From CAYRZF01 sp964428805 (GTDB lineage Bacteria; Methylomirabilota; Methylomirabilia; Rokubacteriales; CSP1-6): a stretch of DNA of 31,141 nucleotides. The stretch covers positions 1 to 31,141 of the forward strand of contig CAYRZF010000017.1 of assembly GCA_964428805.1 (NCBI GenBank), given 5' to 3'. The position numbers were made by a program, and so were the translations under genes. The first letter of the stretch is position 1, and every line of letters starts with the position of its first letter. The notes under the pieces are model-generated. The model made no database searches, was not told where the DNA came from, and worked only from the letters and a program-made list of their open reading frames with translations. Of this stretch, positions 7,038-14,384 are shown in pieces.

Positions 7038-7876
7038 AGCATTATTGCAGTGGCGCCACAACGCCGCCGCGCATTCCGACCCTCTCGATCGCCGTCTTGA
7101 CCAGCCCCTCGGACTTTGCGTCCTCAACGAATGTGCGCGCGTAGGCCACGCCGAGGTCCCGTCCCTTCGGCATCGCCATGGCGTGCGGATCGATGCCAGG
7201 CCGACCGTCGAGAACCCGAGAACCGGGCAACTGATCCGACATTTCGAACAGGATTGGCTTGATGCTGCCCATTACGTCTGCTCTCCCGGATTTCAGCGCC
7301 TCCAATGCGCCAGGGTTGCTTGATGCTCGGATCACCACAGCATTTTTTAGCGTGCGAGAAAAAAAGATATCCGGCAAGGACCGCTCCTGCACGGCAACTC
7401 GAATCCCGGGGCGATCCACATCAGCCATTGTTAAGATGGAAGAACCGCCAGGGATGAGGTAGCCGAATTCGACTTCCAGGTGCAGCGCGGTGAAATCCAA
7501 ATCCTTCGCCCGCGCAGGACTAAACCCAATAAAGGCGACGTCCCAAGCGCCGGATTTTCCGCTGTCGAGAAGGGCTCCGATTGATGGGTACAGAACCGGC
7601 TCAAACGGAACCCCCATGCGCCGGGCCAACTCTTTTCCGAGGTCAAATCCCACCCCTTTCATCTCACCCGACGCGGCGTCCCGTATCACGTGTGTGGGAC
7701 TGCCAAGCAAGAGCCCAACGCGAAGCTTGCCGGTTGGGGCCAAGGCCTGCCGCGCTTCCGGAGCGGGCGTGGTGTGGATGCCCGCACAGCCCGTAAGCAG
7801 GAGTCCAAGTATCCCAGTCATCAGCCAGTGAGTCGTTCGCATTGTGTTCTCCTTTGAAGTTACCGTTGCTCTCTAA
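6977..7876 (-). mobile_element. Integron gene cassette 1 (solute-binding lipoprotein)
   Basis: A 900-bp cassette beginning TTAGAGAGC at 7876 and ending at the G of the attC core at 6977, with one gene and a terminal attC. Both cut points fit G^TTRRRY, except that the first ends in G. No integrase gene is present anywhere in the window, so this and its neighbour form an integrase-less cassette cluster. Confidence 0.72.
7042..7842 (-). CDS. Extracellular solute-binding lipoprotein (SBP_bac_3-like)
   Basis: A 266-residue periplasmic-binding-protein type 2 fold. A lipoprotein signal ends in the lipobox LLTGC (C19). The mature protein starts GKLRVGLLLGSPTHVIRD and continues MKGVGFDLGKELARRMGVPFEPVLYPS and WDVAFIGFSPARAKDLDFT, the pattern of amino-acid-type ABC binding proteins (a small molecule held between two lobes). 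No permease or ATPase gene is nearby, so it is an orphan binding protein, perhaps used for sensing or sharing another transporter. The ATG follows AAGGAG. It is the cargo of the first integron cassette, and its TAA lies 4 bases before the attC. The ligand cannot be read from the sequence. Confidence 0.85.
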   Translation of the reverse strand: MRTTHWLMTGILGLLLTGCAGIHTTPAPEARQALAPTGKLRVGLLLGSPTHVIRDAASGEMKGVGFDLGKELARRMGVPFEPVLYPSIGALLDSGKSGAWDVAFIGFSPARAKDLDFTALHLEVEFGYLIPGGSSILTMADVDRPGIRVAVQERSLPDIFFSRTLKNAVVIRASSNPGALEALKSGRADVMGSIKPILFEMSDQLPGSRVLDGRPGIDPHAMAMPKGRDLGVAYARTFVEDAKSEGLVKTAIERVGMRGGVVAPLQ

Positions 7877-8249
7877 CGTGTATTAGGCTGAACCGCCTAG
7901 CACGGCGAACCTTGCGGTGCCAGACAGCCTATCCCCCGAGCGAGACCGCCGCTCTTCACTACGCGTCTCGTTAATCCTTCGTGCCGTTGGCCGCCGGCGC
8001 CCCACTCCGGGCTGCCGCGATAGGCTGGTCGGCCTATCCCGGCGTGACGCCAGGCGCCAGAGTCCCGGCCGTCTCACGCGTTGGAGTGAACGATAGGTCC
8101 ATTCGACCGAAGGGCGACCATTCCTGTGGCCCCCTTTTGCTTCAGGGGCCCCAGGATATCCCATCCCGCTCATCCGGAGCAAGGCCAAGTCCGCTGTGAA
8201 CCAGTACACAGAGTTGCCCCTCGTGGAACGCGGGTGATATGCTGCCGCC
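7843..8249 (-). other. Non-coding stretch upstream of the cassette array
   Basis: About 400 bp with no convincing gene. The cassette boundary core GTTAGAG is at 7877-7871. Immediately before it on the minus strand, TAGGCTG and CAGCCTA can pair around a short hairpin (7931-7925 with 7890-7884), resembling the inner part of an attC, but no RYYYAAC box is found at the proper distance. It may be a decayed attC. Two further inverted pairs exist: CAGCCTATC (7925-7933) with GATAGGCTG (8019-8027), and TTCACT-ACGCGT (7955-7966) with ACGCGT-tgg-AGTGAA (8076-8090). The right end holds the apgM promoter. No attI or intI was seen. Confidence 0.4.
8214..8243 (+). promoter_or_regulatory. Extended -10 promoter of apgM, probably leaderless
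   Basis: TTGCCC (8214-8219), an 18-base spacer, and TATGCT (8238-8243) preceded by TGA, an extended -10. The expected start, 7 bases after the hexamer, falls on the A of the apgM ATG at 8250. There is no ribosome binding site before that ATG. Confidence 0.55.
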
Positions 8250-9452
8250 ATGGATCTGGACTTCATCCGGAAATTGGTGGTTCCGAATACCACGAAGCTC
8301 GTCCTGCTCTCCGCGGACGGGCTGGGAGGACTTCCCCACCCTGACAGCGGAAGGTCGGAACTCGAGACGGCCCGCATCCCGAACCTTCACGCTCTCGCGG
8401 CACGCTCGGCCTGCGGCCTCCTGCGCCATGTGGCTCCCGGGATCACGCCGGGAAGCGGACCGGGCCACCTCGGGCTTTTCGGTTACGACCCGCTCCGGTT
8501 CCAGGTCGGCCGGGGGGTCCTGGAGGCCCTGGGCATCGACTTCGAACTCCGCGCGGGCGACGTGGCGGCGCGCGGCAACTTCTGCACGGTGGACCGCAGC
8601 GGAAAGATCACCGACCGCCGCGCCGGCAGGATCTCCACAGATCTTTGCGTCAGCCTCTGCCAGCGCCTCCGGGCGATTCGCCTCCCCGGGGTGAAGCTCT
8701 TCGTCGAGCCGGTCAAGGAGCACCGCTTCGTTCTGGTCCTCAGGGGAACGGGCCTCTCGGGCGAGCTATCCGAGACCGATCCTCAGGCTCTGCGTGTCCC
8801 CCCGCTGCCGGTCAAGGCCCTCGCCTCCAGCGCCAAGCGGACCGCCGCCCTGGTGAACCGTTTCGTCGCCGCGGCGCAGAAACTCCTGGTCCGGGAATCG
8901 CCGGCCAACATGGTTCTCCTCCGGGGCTTCGACCGGCTCCCCCGTTTGCCTTCGTTCCCCAAAACGTTCGGCGTCAAGGCCGCAGCCATCGCCGCGTATC
9001 CGATGTACCGGGGGCTGGCGCGACTCGTGGGGATGGAAGTGTTGAAGACCGGCGCGAACTTCGCCGACGAGGTCGCCACGCTTCGCCAGCACCGGGAAGC
9101 CTACGACTTTTTTTTCCTCCACTACAAGGACACCGACAAGGCGGGAGAAGATGGGGATTTCGCCGCCAAGGTCGTCGCCCTCGAGAGGCTGGACGCGCTG
9201 ATTCCGGAGATCCTGAGCCTCCGGCCCGACGTCCTGGTCGTCACGGGAGACCACGCGAGCCCCGCCATCCTCAAGGGCCACGGCTGGCAACCGGTGCCGG
9301 TCCTCCTCTGGAGCCCCTACTGCGGCGCCGACCCCGTGACCCAGTTCACCGAGCGGGCCTGCGCCGGGGGGAGCCTCGGCGTGTTTCCCGCCCACGAGCT
9401 GATGCCTCTGATCCTCGCCAACGGGTTGCGCCTGACCAAGTTCGGCGCCTGA
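8250..9452 (+). CDS. apgM: 2,3-bisphosphoglycerate-independent phosphoglycerate mutase, archaeal type
   Basis: Interconverts 3-phosphoglycerate and 2-phosphoglycerate in glycolysis/gluconeogenesis without a bisphosphoglycerate cofactor. It is 400 residues, typical of the archaeal-type family in the alkaline phosphatase superfamily. Seen are the N-terminal metal site LLSADGLGG (D23), the catalytic serine in TPGSGPGHLGLFGYDP (S69), a metal-binding HYKDTDKAGEDGDF at about 290-303 and VVTGDHASP at about 329-337. The ATG at 8250 directly follows the -10 box, and no Shine-Dalgarno is present, suggesting leaderless translation. It opens the plus-strand block. A run of eight T within codons for DFFFL (9108-9115) is unusual in this GC-rich gene but the frame is intact. 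Confidence 0.9.
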   Translation: MDLDFIRKLVVPNTTKLVLLSADGLGGLPHPDSGRSELETARIPNLHALAARSACGLLRHVAPGITPGSGPGHLGLFGYDPLRFQVGRGVLEALGIDFELRAGDVAARGNFCTVDRSGKITDRRAGRISTDLCVSLCQRLRAIRLPGVKLFVEPVKEHRFVLVLRGTGLSGELSETDPQALRVPPLPVKALASSAKRTAALVNRFVAAAQKLLVRESPANMVLLRGFDRLPRLPSFPKTFGVKAAAIAAYPMYRGLARLVGMEVLKTGANFADEVATLRQHREAYDFFFLHYKDTDKAGEDGDFAAKVVALERLDALIPEILSLRPDVLVVTGDHASPAILKGHGWQPVPVLLWSPYCGADPVTQFTERACAGGSLGVFPAHELMPLILANGLRLTKFGA

Positions 9453-9477
9453 CGCCCCGGCGGCCCCCGTCAAGCTA

Positions 9478-9505
9478 CTGACTTAGACGCCGGATGAAGT
9501 AAGCT
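9478..9505 (+). promoter_or_regulatory. Possible promoter of the antiporter gene
   Basis: CTGACT (9478-9483), a 16-base spacer and TAAGCT (9500-9505). The predicted start coincides with the GTG at 9512. GGAGG is present but abuts the GTG, too close for normal ribosome binding, so leaderless translation is plausible. The -35 is weak. Confidence 0.4.
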
Positions 9506-9511
9506 GAGGAG

Positions 9512-10660
9512 GTGGAACTCGGCGGGCTCCTGCTCGGCCTGGTGATCGTCTGGCTCGCCGCCAAGCTGGCCGGCGAGGGAATGGAGCGGCTCGGCCAGAC
9601 CGCGGTCCTGGGCGAGCTGCTGGCAGGCGTTATCATCGGGCCGGGCGCGCTCGGCCTCGTCCGCGAGTCGGAGATCCTCCACGCCCTCGCCGAGATTGGG
9701 GTCATCATCCTCCTCTTCGAGATCGGCCTCGAGTCGGATCTGGGGGAATTGCTTCGGGCCGGCCTCCAGTCCACCGTCGTGGCCCTCATCGGGATCGCCT
9801 GCCCCTTCGCGCTTGGGTACGGCCTCGCGATCTGGTGGGGGAAGCCGGCGCTCGTCGCGGTCTTCATCGGCGCCACGCTCACGGCGACGAGCGTCGGCAT
9901 CACGTCCCGGGTATTCTCAGACCTCGGTCGCCTCCAGGAGCCTGCCGCCCGCGTCGTCCTCGGGGCGGCGGTCATTGACGACATTCTCGGCCTCGTGATC
10001 CTGGCGGTCGTCACGGGGCTGGTCCAGACCGGCGCCTTCTCGCCGATCACCGTCGGGCTCATTCTGGCCAAGGCGCTGGTCTTCCTCGTCCTGGCGGTCG
10101 CGCTCGGTATCCGCTTCGCCCCCACCCTCCTGGCCTGGGTGGGGAAGATGCGGGCGCGCGGCAGCCTCATCGTCTACGCGGTGCTCTTCTGCGTCCTCCT
10201 GGCCGCGCTCTCCGAGAGGATCGGCCTCGCCGCCATCATCGGCGCCTTCGCCGCCGGCCTGATCCTCGCCAAGACCGAGCCACGCGCCCGGATCGAGGAA
10301 CAGCTCAAGCCGGTGGCCGACCTCTTCGTCCCGGTCTTTTTCGTGACGGTCGGGATGAAGGTGGACCCCTCGACGTTGAATCCGTTCGGGGACGGCGCGC
10401 TCCGCTTCGCCCTCCTCCTGACCGCCGTGGCGGTGCTCTCCAAGCTCGCGGCCGGGCTTGGGGTCTATCAACGGGGCGTCAGGCGCTGGCCTGTGGGGGT
10501 CGGCATGATCCCGCGCGGTGAGGTGGGCTTGATCTTTGCGGGCATCGGCCTCGCCAACCGCGTGATCGAAGAAGACCTGTACGCCGCCCTGATTACAATG
10601 GTCATGGTCTCGACGTTGATCGTCCCGCCGTGGCTCAAGGCCCTCTACGCCCGCCGATGA
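9512..10660 (+). CDS. Cation:proton antiporter, CPA2 family (Kef/NapA-like)
   Basis: An integral membrane exchanger of 382 residues with about 12 hydrophobic segments, the transporter core without RCK/TrkA-N domains. The first half contains GQTAVLGELLAGVIIGPGALGL and EIGVIILLFEIGLESDL, typical of Na+/H+ exchanger domains. The ion-binding region is TATSVGITSRVFSDLG and AAVIDDILGLVIL, with the paired aspartates D156-D157 that mark electrogenic NapA-type exchangers. The second half has PVFFVTVGMKVDPS and MIPRGEVGLIFAGIG. Na+ or K+ specificity cannot be told. The start is GTG. It overlaps the next gene by 4 bp (ATGA). Confidence 0.9.
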   Translation: MELGGLLLGLVIVWLAAKLAGEGMERLGQTAVLGELLAGVIIGPGALGLVRESEILHALAEIGVIILLFEIGLESDLGELLRAGLQSTVVALIGIACPFALGYGLAIWWGKPALVAVFIGATLTATSVGITSRVFSDLGRLQEPAARVVLGAAVIDDILGLVILAVVTGLVQTGAFSPITVGLILAKALVFLVLAVALGIRFAPTLLAWVGKMRARGSLIVYAVLFCVLLAALSERIGLAAIIGAFAAGLILAKTEPRARIEEQLKPVADLFVPVFFVTVGMKVDPSTLNPFGDGALRFALLLTAVAVLSKLAAGLGVYQRGVRRWPVGVGMIPRGEVGLIFAGIGLANRVIEEDLYAALITMVMVSTLIVPPWLKALYARR

Positions 10661-12135
10661 AACGCCGACGGACCGGGCGCCGCGTCCGACTGGAGCGTGA
10701 CAGCCTCGGCGTGAAGGCGGTCCCGGCCGGCGCCCTCTACGGGATCTTCACCCAGCGGGCGGCCGAGACGTTCACCCTGAGCGGGCTCCGCGCCCACCCC
10801 GCCTTCATCCGCTCCCTGGGGATGATCAAGAAGGCGGCGGCCCGGACCAACCGCCGCCTCGGCGTCCTGCCGCCGCGCCTTGCGCGCGCCATCGAGTGGG
10901 CCGCGGACCAGGTGATGGCCAACCGGCAGGACGCGGCCTTCGTCCTCGACGTCTTCCAGGCGGGCGCCGGCACGCCCCATCACATGAACGCCAACGAGGT
11001 GATCGCCAACCTCGCCAACGAGCGGCTCGGCGGCCGCCGCGGCACCTACGAGCCCGTGCACCCGCACAACCACGTGAACCTGGGCCAGTCTTCCAACGAC
11101 GTCACCCCGACCGCCGCGCGTCTCGCAGCGCTCGAACTTCTCATTCCTCTGCGTCGAGAGCTAAGACTCCTGGAAGGGGCCTTCAGGACCCGGGCGCGCG
11201 CCGACGCGCGGGTGGTCAAGCCGGGACGCACCCACCTCCAGGATGCAGTCCCGATCACGTTCGGGCAGGTGTTCACGGGCTATGCCGAGGCGCTCGCGCG
11301 GGCCCGGCGCGGCCTCGATCGCTGCCGCGCCGACCTCGGCGAGATCGGTCTCGGCGGGACCGCCGTGGGGACGGGGATCACCGCCCATCCCCGCTTCAGC
11401 CGGCTGGTGGCGCAAGCGTTGGCGCGGATCGCTCACCTGCCTCTCCGGCCGGCCCCGAGTACCGTGGAGACCACCTGGAACATGATCCCCCTGGTGGGCT
11501 GTTCGGCGGCTCTCCGGGATCTCGCGATCACCGTCTCCAAGCTCTGCTTCGACCTGCGCCTGCTCGCCTCGGGCCCCCATACCGGACTGGGAGAGGTCAT
11601 CCTGCCGCCGGTCCAGCCCGGGTCCTCCATCATGCCCGGGAAGATCAACCCGTCGGTTCCCGAGGCGGTGCAGATGGTGTGCTTCCAGATCATCGGCAAC
11701 GACGCGACCGTGGCGCGGGCCGCCGAGGCCGGGGAGCTCGAGCTCAACGTGATGACCCCGCTGATCGCCTTCGACCTCTGGTGGAGCCTCGAGCTCCTCA
11801 CCAACGCCATCCGCCTGCTCCGCGTCCGGTGCGTGGAGGGGCTGCGCGTGGACCGCCGGCGGGCCCGCACGCTCGTGGAGGGAAGCCTGATTCAGGCGAC
11901 CGCTCTCTCCCCCTACCTGGGGTACGATGTCACTGCCAGCCTCGTGAGAGAGGCGCTGGGCCAACGGCGGCCATTGCGGGAGGTGGTGCTGGCCCACCGC
12001 CTCGTCGAGCCCGGGGTGCTGGACCGATTACTGGCGCCTGCGGCCGTCACGCGGCCTCAGCGCCTGGACGCGGCGCTGAGACGAAGACTTCAGGCCACGC
12101 CGACTTTCAAAGCCTTCAGGAAAGGAGCCAACTGA
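10657..12135 (+). CDS. Aspartate ammonia-lyase / class II fumarase family protein
   Basis: A cytoplasmic lyase of 492 residues from the aspartase/fumarase superfamily. Conserved regions appear in order: GAGTPHHMNANEVIANLA at about 107-124, HPHNHVNLGQSSNDVTPTA, PGRTHLQDAVPITFGQ (about 188-203), LGGTAVGTGI, and the signature GSSIMPGKINP near 321-331, which holds the catalytic serine loop. The following AAEAGELELNVMTPLIAF resembles aspartase (LQLNVMEP) more than fumarase (FELNVFKP), so aspartate to fumarate plus ammonia is favoured, without certainty. The ATG at 10657 overlaps the antiporter stop by 4 bp; a GTG at 10630 would overlap more. The stop overlaps the next start (TGATG). Confidence 0.85.
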   Translation: MKRRRTGRRVRLERDSLGVKAVPAGALYGIFTQRAAETFTLSGLRAHPAFIRSLGMIKKAAARTNRRLGVLPPRLARAIEWAADQVMANRQDAAFVLDVFQAGAGTPHHMNANEVIANLANERLGGRRGTYEPVHPHNHVNLGQSSNDVTPTAARLAALELLIPLRRELRLLEGAFRTRARADARVVKPGRTHLQDAVPITFGQVFTGYAEALARARRGLDRCRADLGEIGLGGTAVGTGITAHPRFSRLVAQALARIAHLPLRPAPSTVETTWNMIPLVGCSAALRDLAITVSKLCFDLRLLASGPHTGLGEVILPPVQPGSSIMPGKINPSVPEAVQMVCFQIIGNDATVARAAEAGELELNVMTPLIAFDLWWSLELLTNAIRLLRVRCVEGLRVDRRRARTLVEGSLIQATALSPYLGYDVTASLVREALGQRRPLREVVLAHRLVEPGVLDRLLAPAAVTRPQRLDAALRRRLQATPTFKAFRKGAN

Positions 12136-12575
12136 TGGCGCGAGGAACAGGGCAAGGGAGAATCGATCAGGCCCAGGGGAAGATCAAGGAACTTGAAGGC
12201 CGGCTCTTGAAGCTCGAGGGCCAGCTCAAGGTCCTGCAGGGTCAGGCGCGCCAGGCGCGGGGGAGCGCGCGGGTCCGCCTGGCGCGGATGGAGCGAACCG
12301 CGGCGAGCCAGGTGGCGCGGGTCCAGGCGGCGCTCAGGATGTCCAAGGAGCGGATCACCGAGGCGCTTCAGACCGGACGCCGGCGGGTGGAGAAACTGAT
12401 GCGCACCGTGGAACCGACGCTCCAGAAGTCGCTCAACCAGGGACGCGAGCTCGCGCGTGCTTCGGCGTTGGAAGCGCGCCTCCTGTCGCGCGGCCTCAAG
12501 GCCGGGGTCATGGCCGGTCGGGAGGCCTTCCGCCGCTCTCGCCGAGAAGTTGGCCGTAGCTCGCCGCGGGAGTAG
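12135..12575 (+). CDS. Coiled-coil protein of unknown function
   Basis: A very basic protein of 146 residues, not a recognised family. It is almost entirely helical: KIKELEGRLLKLEGQLKVLQGQARQAR is a strong heptad coiled coil at about 16-42, followed by arginine-rich helices (ARMERTAASQVARVQAAL, RRRVEKLMRTVEPTLQKSL). It has no signal peptide or membrane segment. The ATG overlaps the lyase stop as TGATG, and AGGAAAGGAG lies just upstream. A much longer reading of this frame back to 10896 is a shadow inside the lyase gene. High arginine and alternating helices recall small DNA- or envelope-associated phasin/apolipoprotein-like proteins, but this is a guess. Confidence 0.68.
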   Translation: MARGTGQGRIDQAQGKIKELEGRLLKLEGQLKVLQGQARQARGSARVRLARMERTAASQVARVQAALRMSKERITEALQTGRRRVEKLMRTVEPTLQKSLNQGRELARASALEARLLSRGLKAGVMAGREAFRRSRREVGRSSPRE

Positions 12576-12624
12576 AATTTACGGATCGAGAGCATCCCAT
12601 GCGGGAAAGAGCGGGGTTGAGCCG

Positions 12625-12906
12625 ATGCCGTTCGTCTATCTGCTGATCGCCGCGGCCGCGATCGCCATCGCGATCTTCGCCGTGCAGAACGCCGAGCAGG
12701 TGACGATTCGGTTCCTGGTCTGGCAGATCGAGCGCGCTCCGCTAGCGGCCGTCATTCTGGTTTCAGGGGCGGCGGCAGCGATCCTCGTGAGCCTGATCGG
12801 GTTCGTCCAACGCTGGAGGCTCCGCTCGAAAATCCGCCAACTCGAGAATCGCCTTCGGAGCCTCGAGGCCGCCCAGCCCGGGCAAGAGAACCAGAGGACC
12901 GAGTGA
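12625..12906 (+). CDS. LapA-domain (DUF1049-like) small membrane protein
   Basis: A 93-residue inner-membrane protein. The first hydrophobic helix (FVYLLIAAAAIAIAIFAVQNAEQVTIRFLVW) carries the VQNxxxVxIxFL core of LapA/YciS proteins. A second helix (LAAVILVSGAAAAILVSLIGFV) and a basic coiled-coil tail (RLRSKIRQLENRLRSLEAA) follow. In E. coli the related LapA acts with LapB in lipopolysaccharide assembly control; no lapB is seen here. A longer frame reaches back to 12457 inside the previous gene; the ATG at 12625 gives the usual family start. The stop overlaps the mgtE start as TGATG, so the two are probably co-translated. Confidence 0.82.
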   Translation: MPFVYLLIAAAAIAIAIFAVQNAEQVTIRFLVWQIERAPLAAVILVSGAAAAILVSLIGFVQRWRLRSKIRQLENRLRSLEAAQPGQENQRTE

Positions 12907-14252
12907 TGGAAGAGACCGTCCGTCTCGCCGAAACCGTCAAGGACCTCCTGGAGGGCGATCGCCGGGAACGCCTCGATCAGATCCTCGAGGAAGCCCACCC
13001 GGCCGACGTGACGCGCGCGCTCAGGGAGTTGCCGGTGGAGCAGCAAACCATCGTCTTCCGGTTGCTGAGCCGCGAGCAGGCGGGCGCAGTCCTGCACGAG
13101 ATGGACGATCAAACCCTGCTCGGACTCGTGCGGGCCCTGGACGAGGTCGAGCTGTCCGGGATCCTGGAGCGAATGCCCGCGGACAACGCCGCCCAAGTCG
13201 TGGACGAACTCCCGGAGGAGCAGGCCGAGAAGGTTCTGGACCTCATGAAGGAGGAGAAGTCCGAGGAGGTCCAGGAACTTCTCGAGTACGGCGAAAAGAC
13301 CGCCGGCCGCATCATGTCCCCGGAGTTCGTCTCGGTCCACGAGGAGATGACCGTGGCCCAGGCCCTCGATCACGTCCGCAAGGCGGCGTCCGCCGAGCAG
13401 GCTTTCTACATCTATGTCGTGGACGATCACGACCACCTGGTCGGCGTGGTTCCCCTCCGACGGCTCATCACCGCCGACCCGGCCACCCCCATCCGGCTCA
13501 TCCGACACGAGGACGTGGTGAGCGTCATGCCCGAGACCGACCAGGAAGAGGTGGCCCGCATGGTGGCCAAGTACAACCTCCTGGCCGTCCCCGTGGTGGA
13601 CACGGACCGCCGCCTGTTGGGAACGGTCACCGTGGACGACGTCATTGACGTCATCCAGCAGGAGGCCACCGAAGACATTCAGCGTTTCGGTGGGGTCGCC
13701 GGCGACGAGACCGTGCTCGACCCGCCCAACGCCGTCTTCACGAAGCGGCTGGTCTGGCGGTTGATCAACCTCGGCACCGCGATCCTGGCGGCGTCGGTCA
13801 TCGGACTCTTCGAGAGCTCCATCCAGAGCCTGGCGACGCTCGCCGTCTTCATGCCCATCGTGGCCTCCATGGGCGGGATCGGGACCACCCAGACCGCCAC
13901 CGTGGTGGTCCGCGGGATCGCCCTGGGGGACATGACCATGTCCGTGCTCCGGCGGGTCCTCCGGAAGGAGCTGCTGCTCGGGCTCACCACGGGGGCCGCC
14001 AACGCCGCGGTCATGGCTGTCATCGCGTACCTCTGGAAAGGGCAGCTCCTCCTGAGCCTGATTCTGGGGGTGGCGTTGGTCTTCAACATGCTGGTGGCGG
14101 CCGTGGTGGGAGTCCTGGTCCCCCTGGCGCTCAAGACTTTCCGGGTGGACCCTGCGATCGCTTCCAGCGTGATCATCACCACGTTTACCGACGTGTTCGG
14201 CTTCTTCTCGTTCCTGGGGCTCGCCACGCTCCTCATCAGCTTCCTCCTCTAA
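12906..14252 (+). CDS. mgtE: Magnesium transporter MgtE
   Basis: A Mg2+-gated Mg2+ channel of 448 residues. The order matches the family: an N-terminal superhelical domain of EEAHPADVTRAL-type repeats (1 to about 130, including RMPADNAAQVVDELPEEQAEKVLDLM), two CBS domains (about 135-195 starting GRIMSPEFVSVHEEMTVAQAL; about 200-255 with VVSVMPETDQEEVARMVAKY), a connecting helix, and five membrane helices from about 285. The pore region is MPIVASMGGIGTTQTATVVVRGIALGD. The ATG at 12906 overlaps the LapA stop; a GTG one codon earlier is possible. No magnesium riboswitch is possible directly upstream because the genes overlap. Confidence 0.95.
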   Translation: MEETVRLAETVKDLLEGDRRERLDQILEEAHPADVTRALRELPVEQQTIVFRLLSREQAGAVLHEMDDQTLLGLVRALDEVELSGILERMPADNAAQVVDELPEEQAEKVLDLMKEEKSEEVQELLEYGEKTAGRIMSPEFVSVHEEMTVAQALDHVRKAASAEQAFYIYVVDDHDHLVGVVPLRRLITADPATPIRLIRHEDVVSVMPETDQEEVARMVAKYNLLAVPVVDTDRRLLGTVTVDDVIDVIQQEATEDIQRFGGVAGDETVLDPPNAVFTKRLVWRLINLGTAILAASVIGLFESSIQSLATLAVFMPIVASMGGIGTTQTATVVVRGIALGDMTMSVLRRVLRKELLLGLTTGAANAAVMAVIAYLWKGQLLLSLILGVALVFNMLVAAVVGVLVPLALKTFRVDPAIASSVIITTFTDVFGFFSFLGLATLLISFLL

Positions 14253-14281
14253 GGTACCGCCTTACAAGCCGAAATTTCTCC

Positions 14282-14310
14282 TTGGCAGGGTGCCGGGGGT
14301 GTGGTAAACA
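14282..14310 (+). promoter_or_regulatory. Possible promoter of the methyltransferase gene
   Basis: TTGGCA (14282-14287), 17 bases, and TAAACA (14305-14310), after mgtE. The predicted start is near 14317. It supports the downstream GTG at 14385 as the true start, since the earlier GTG at 14301 would lie inside the promoter. The -10 is only a partial match. Confidence 0.4.
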
Positions 14311-14384
14311 TAACCCGCGACCAGCCCCTCAGCGCCACTCGGCGGGCGCGGGATCGGTTTCAAGATCTGACGGAGGGCACAGCG

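Noticed and set aside
7970..7976. GTTAATC on the plus strand as the opening box of an attC before cassette 1
   Set aside because: On the minus strand it reads GATTAAC, which breaks RYYYAAC, and the adjoining arms do not pair with those next to the core at 7871-7877.
7883..8377. A 164-codon minus-strand frame in the gap before apgM
   Set aside because: Translation is rich in Arg/Ser/Pro with no domain; it overlaps the apgM start and promoter and the cassette boundary.
9108..9115. Run of eight T inside apgM as a programmed slippage site
   Set aside because: The reading frame is intact, the encoded residues (DFFFL) are normal for the protein, and no alternative product of interest follows a shift.
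10896..12134. A long upstream extension of the coiled-coil gene
   Set aside because: It lies entirely inside the lyase gene in another frame; the ATG at 12135 with its own ribosome binding site explains the real product.
12700..12906. Magnesium riboswitch before mgtE
   Set aside because: The upstream sequence codes for the LapA-like protein and overlaps the mgtE start, so there is no leader region.
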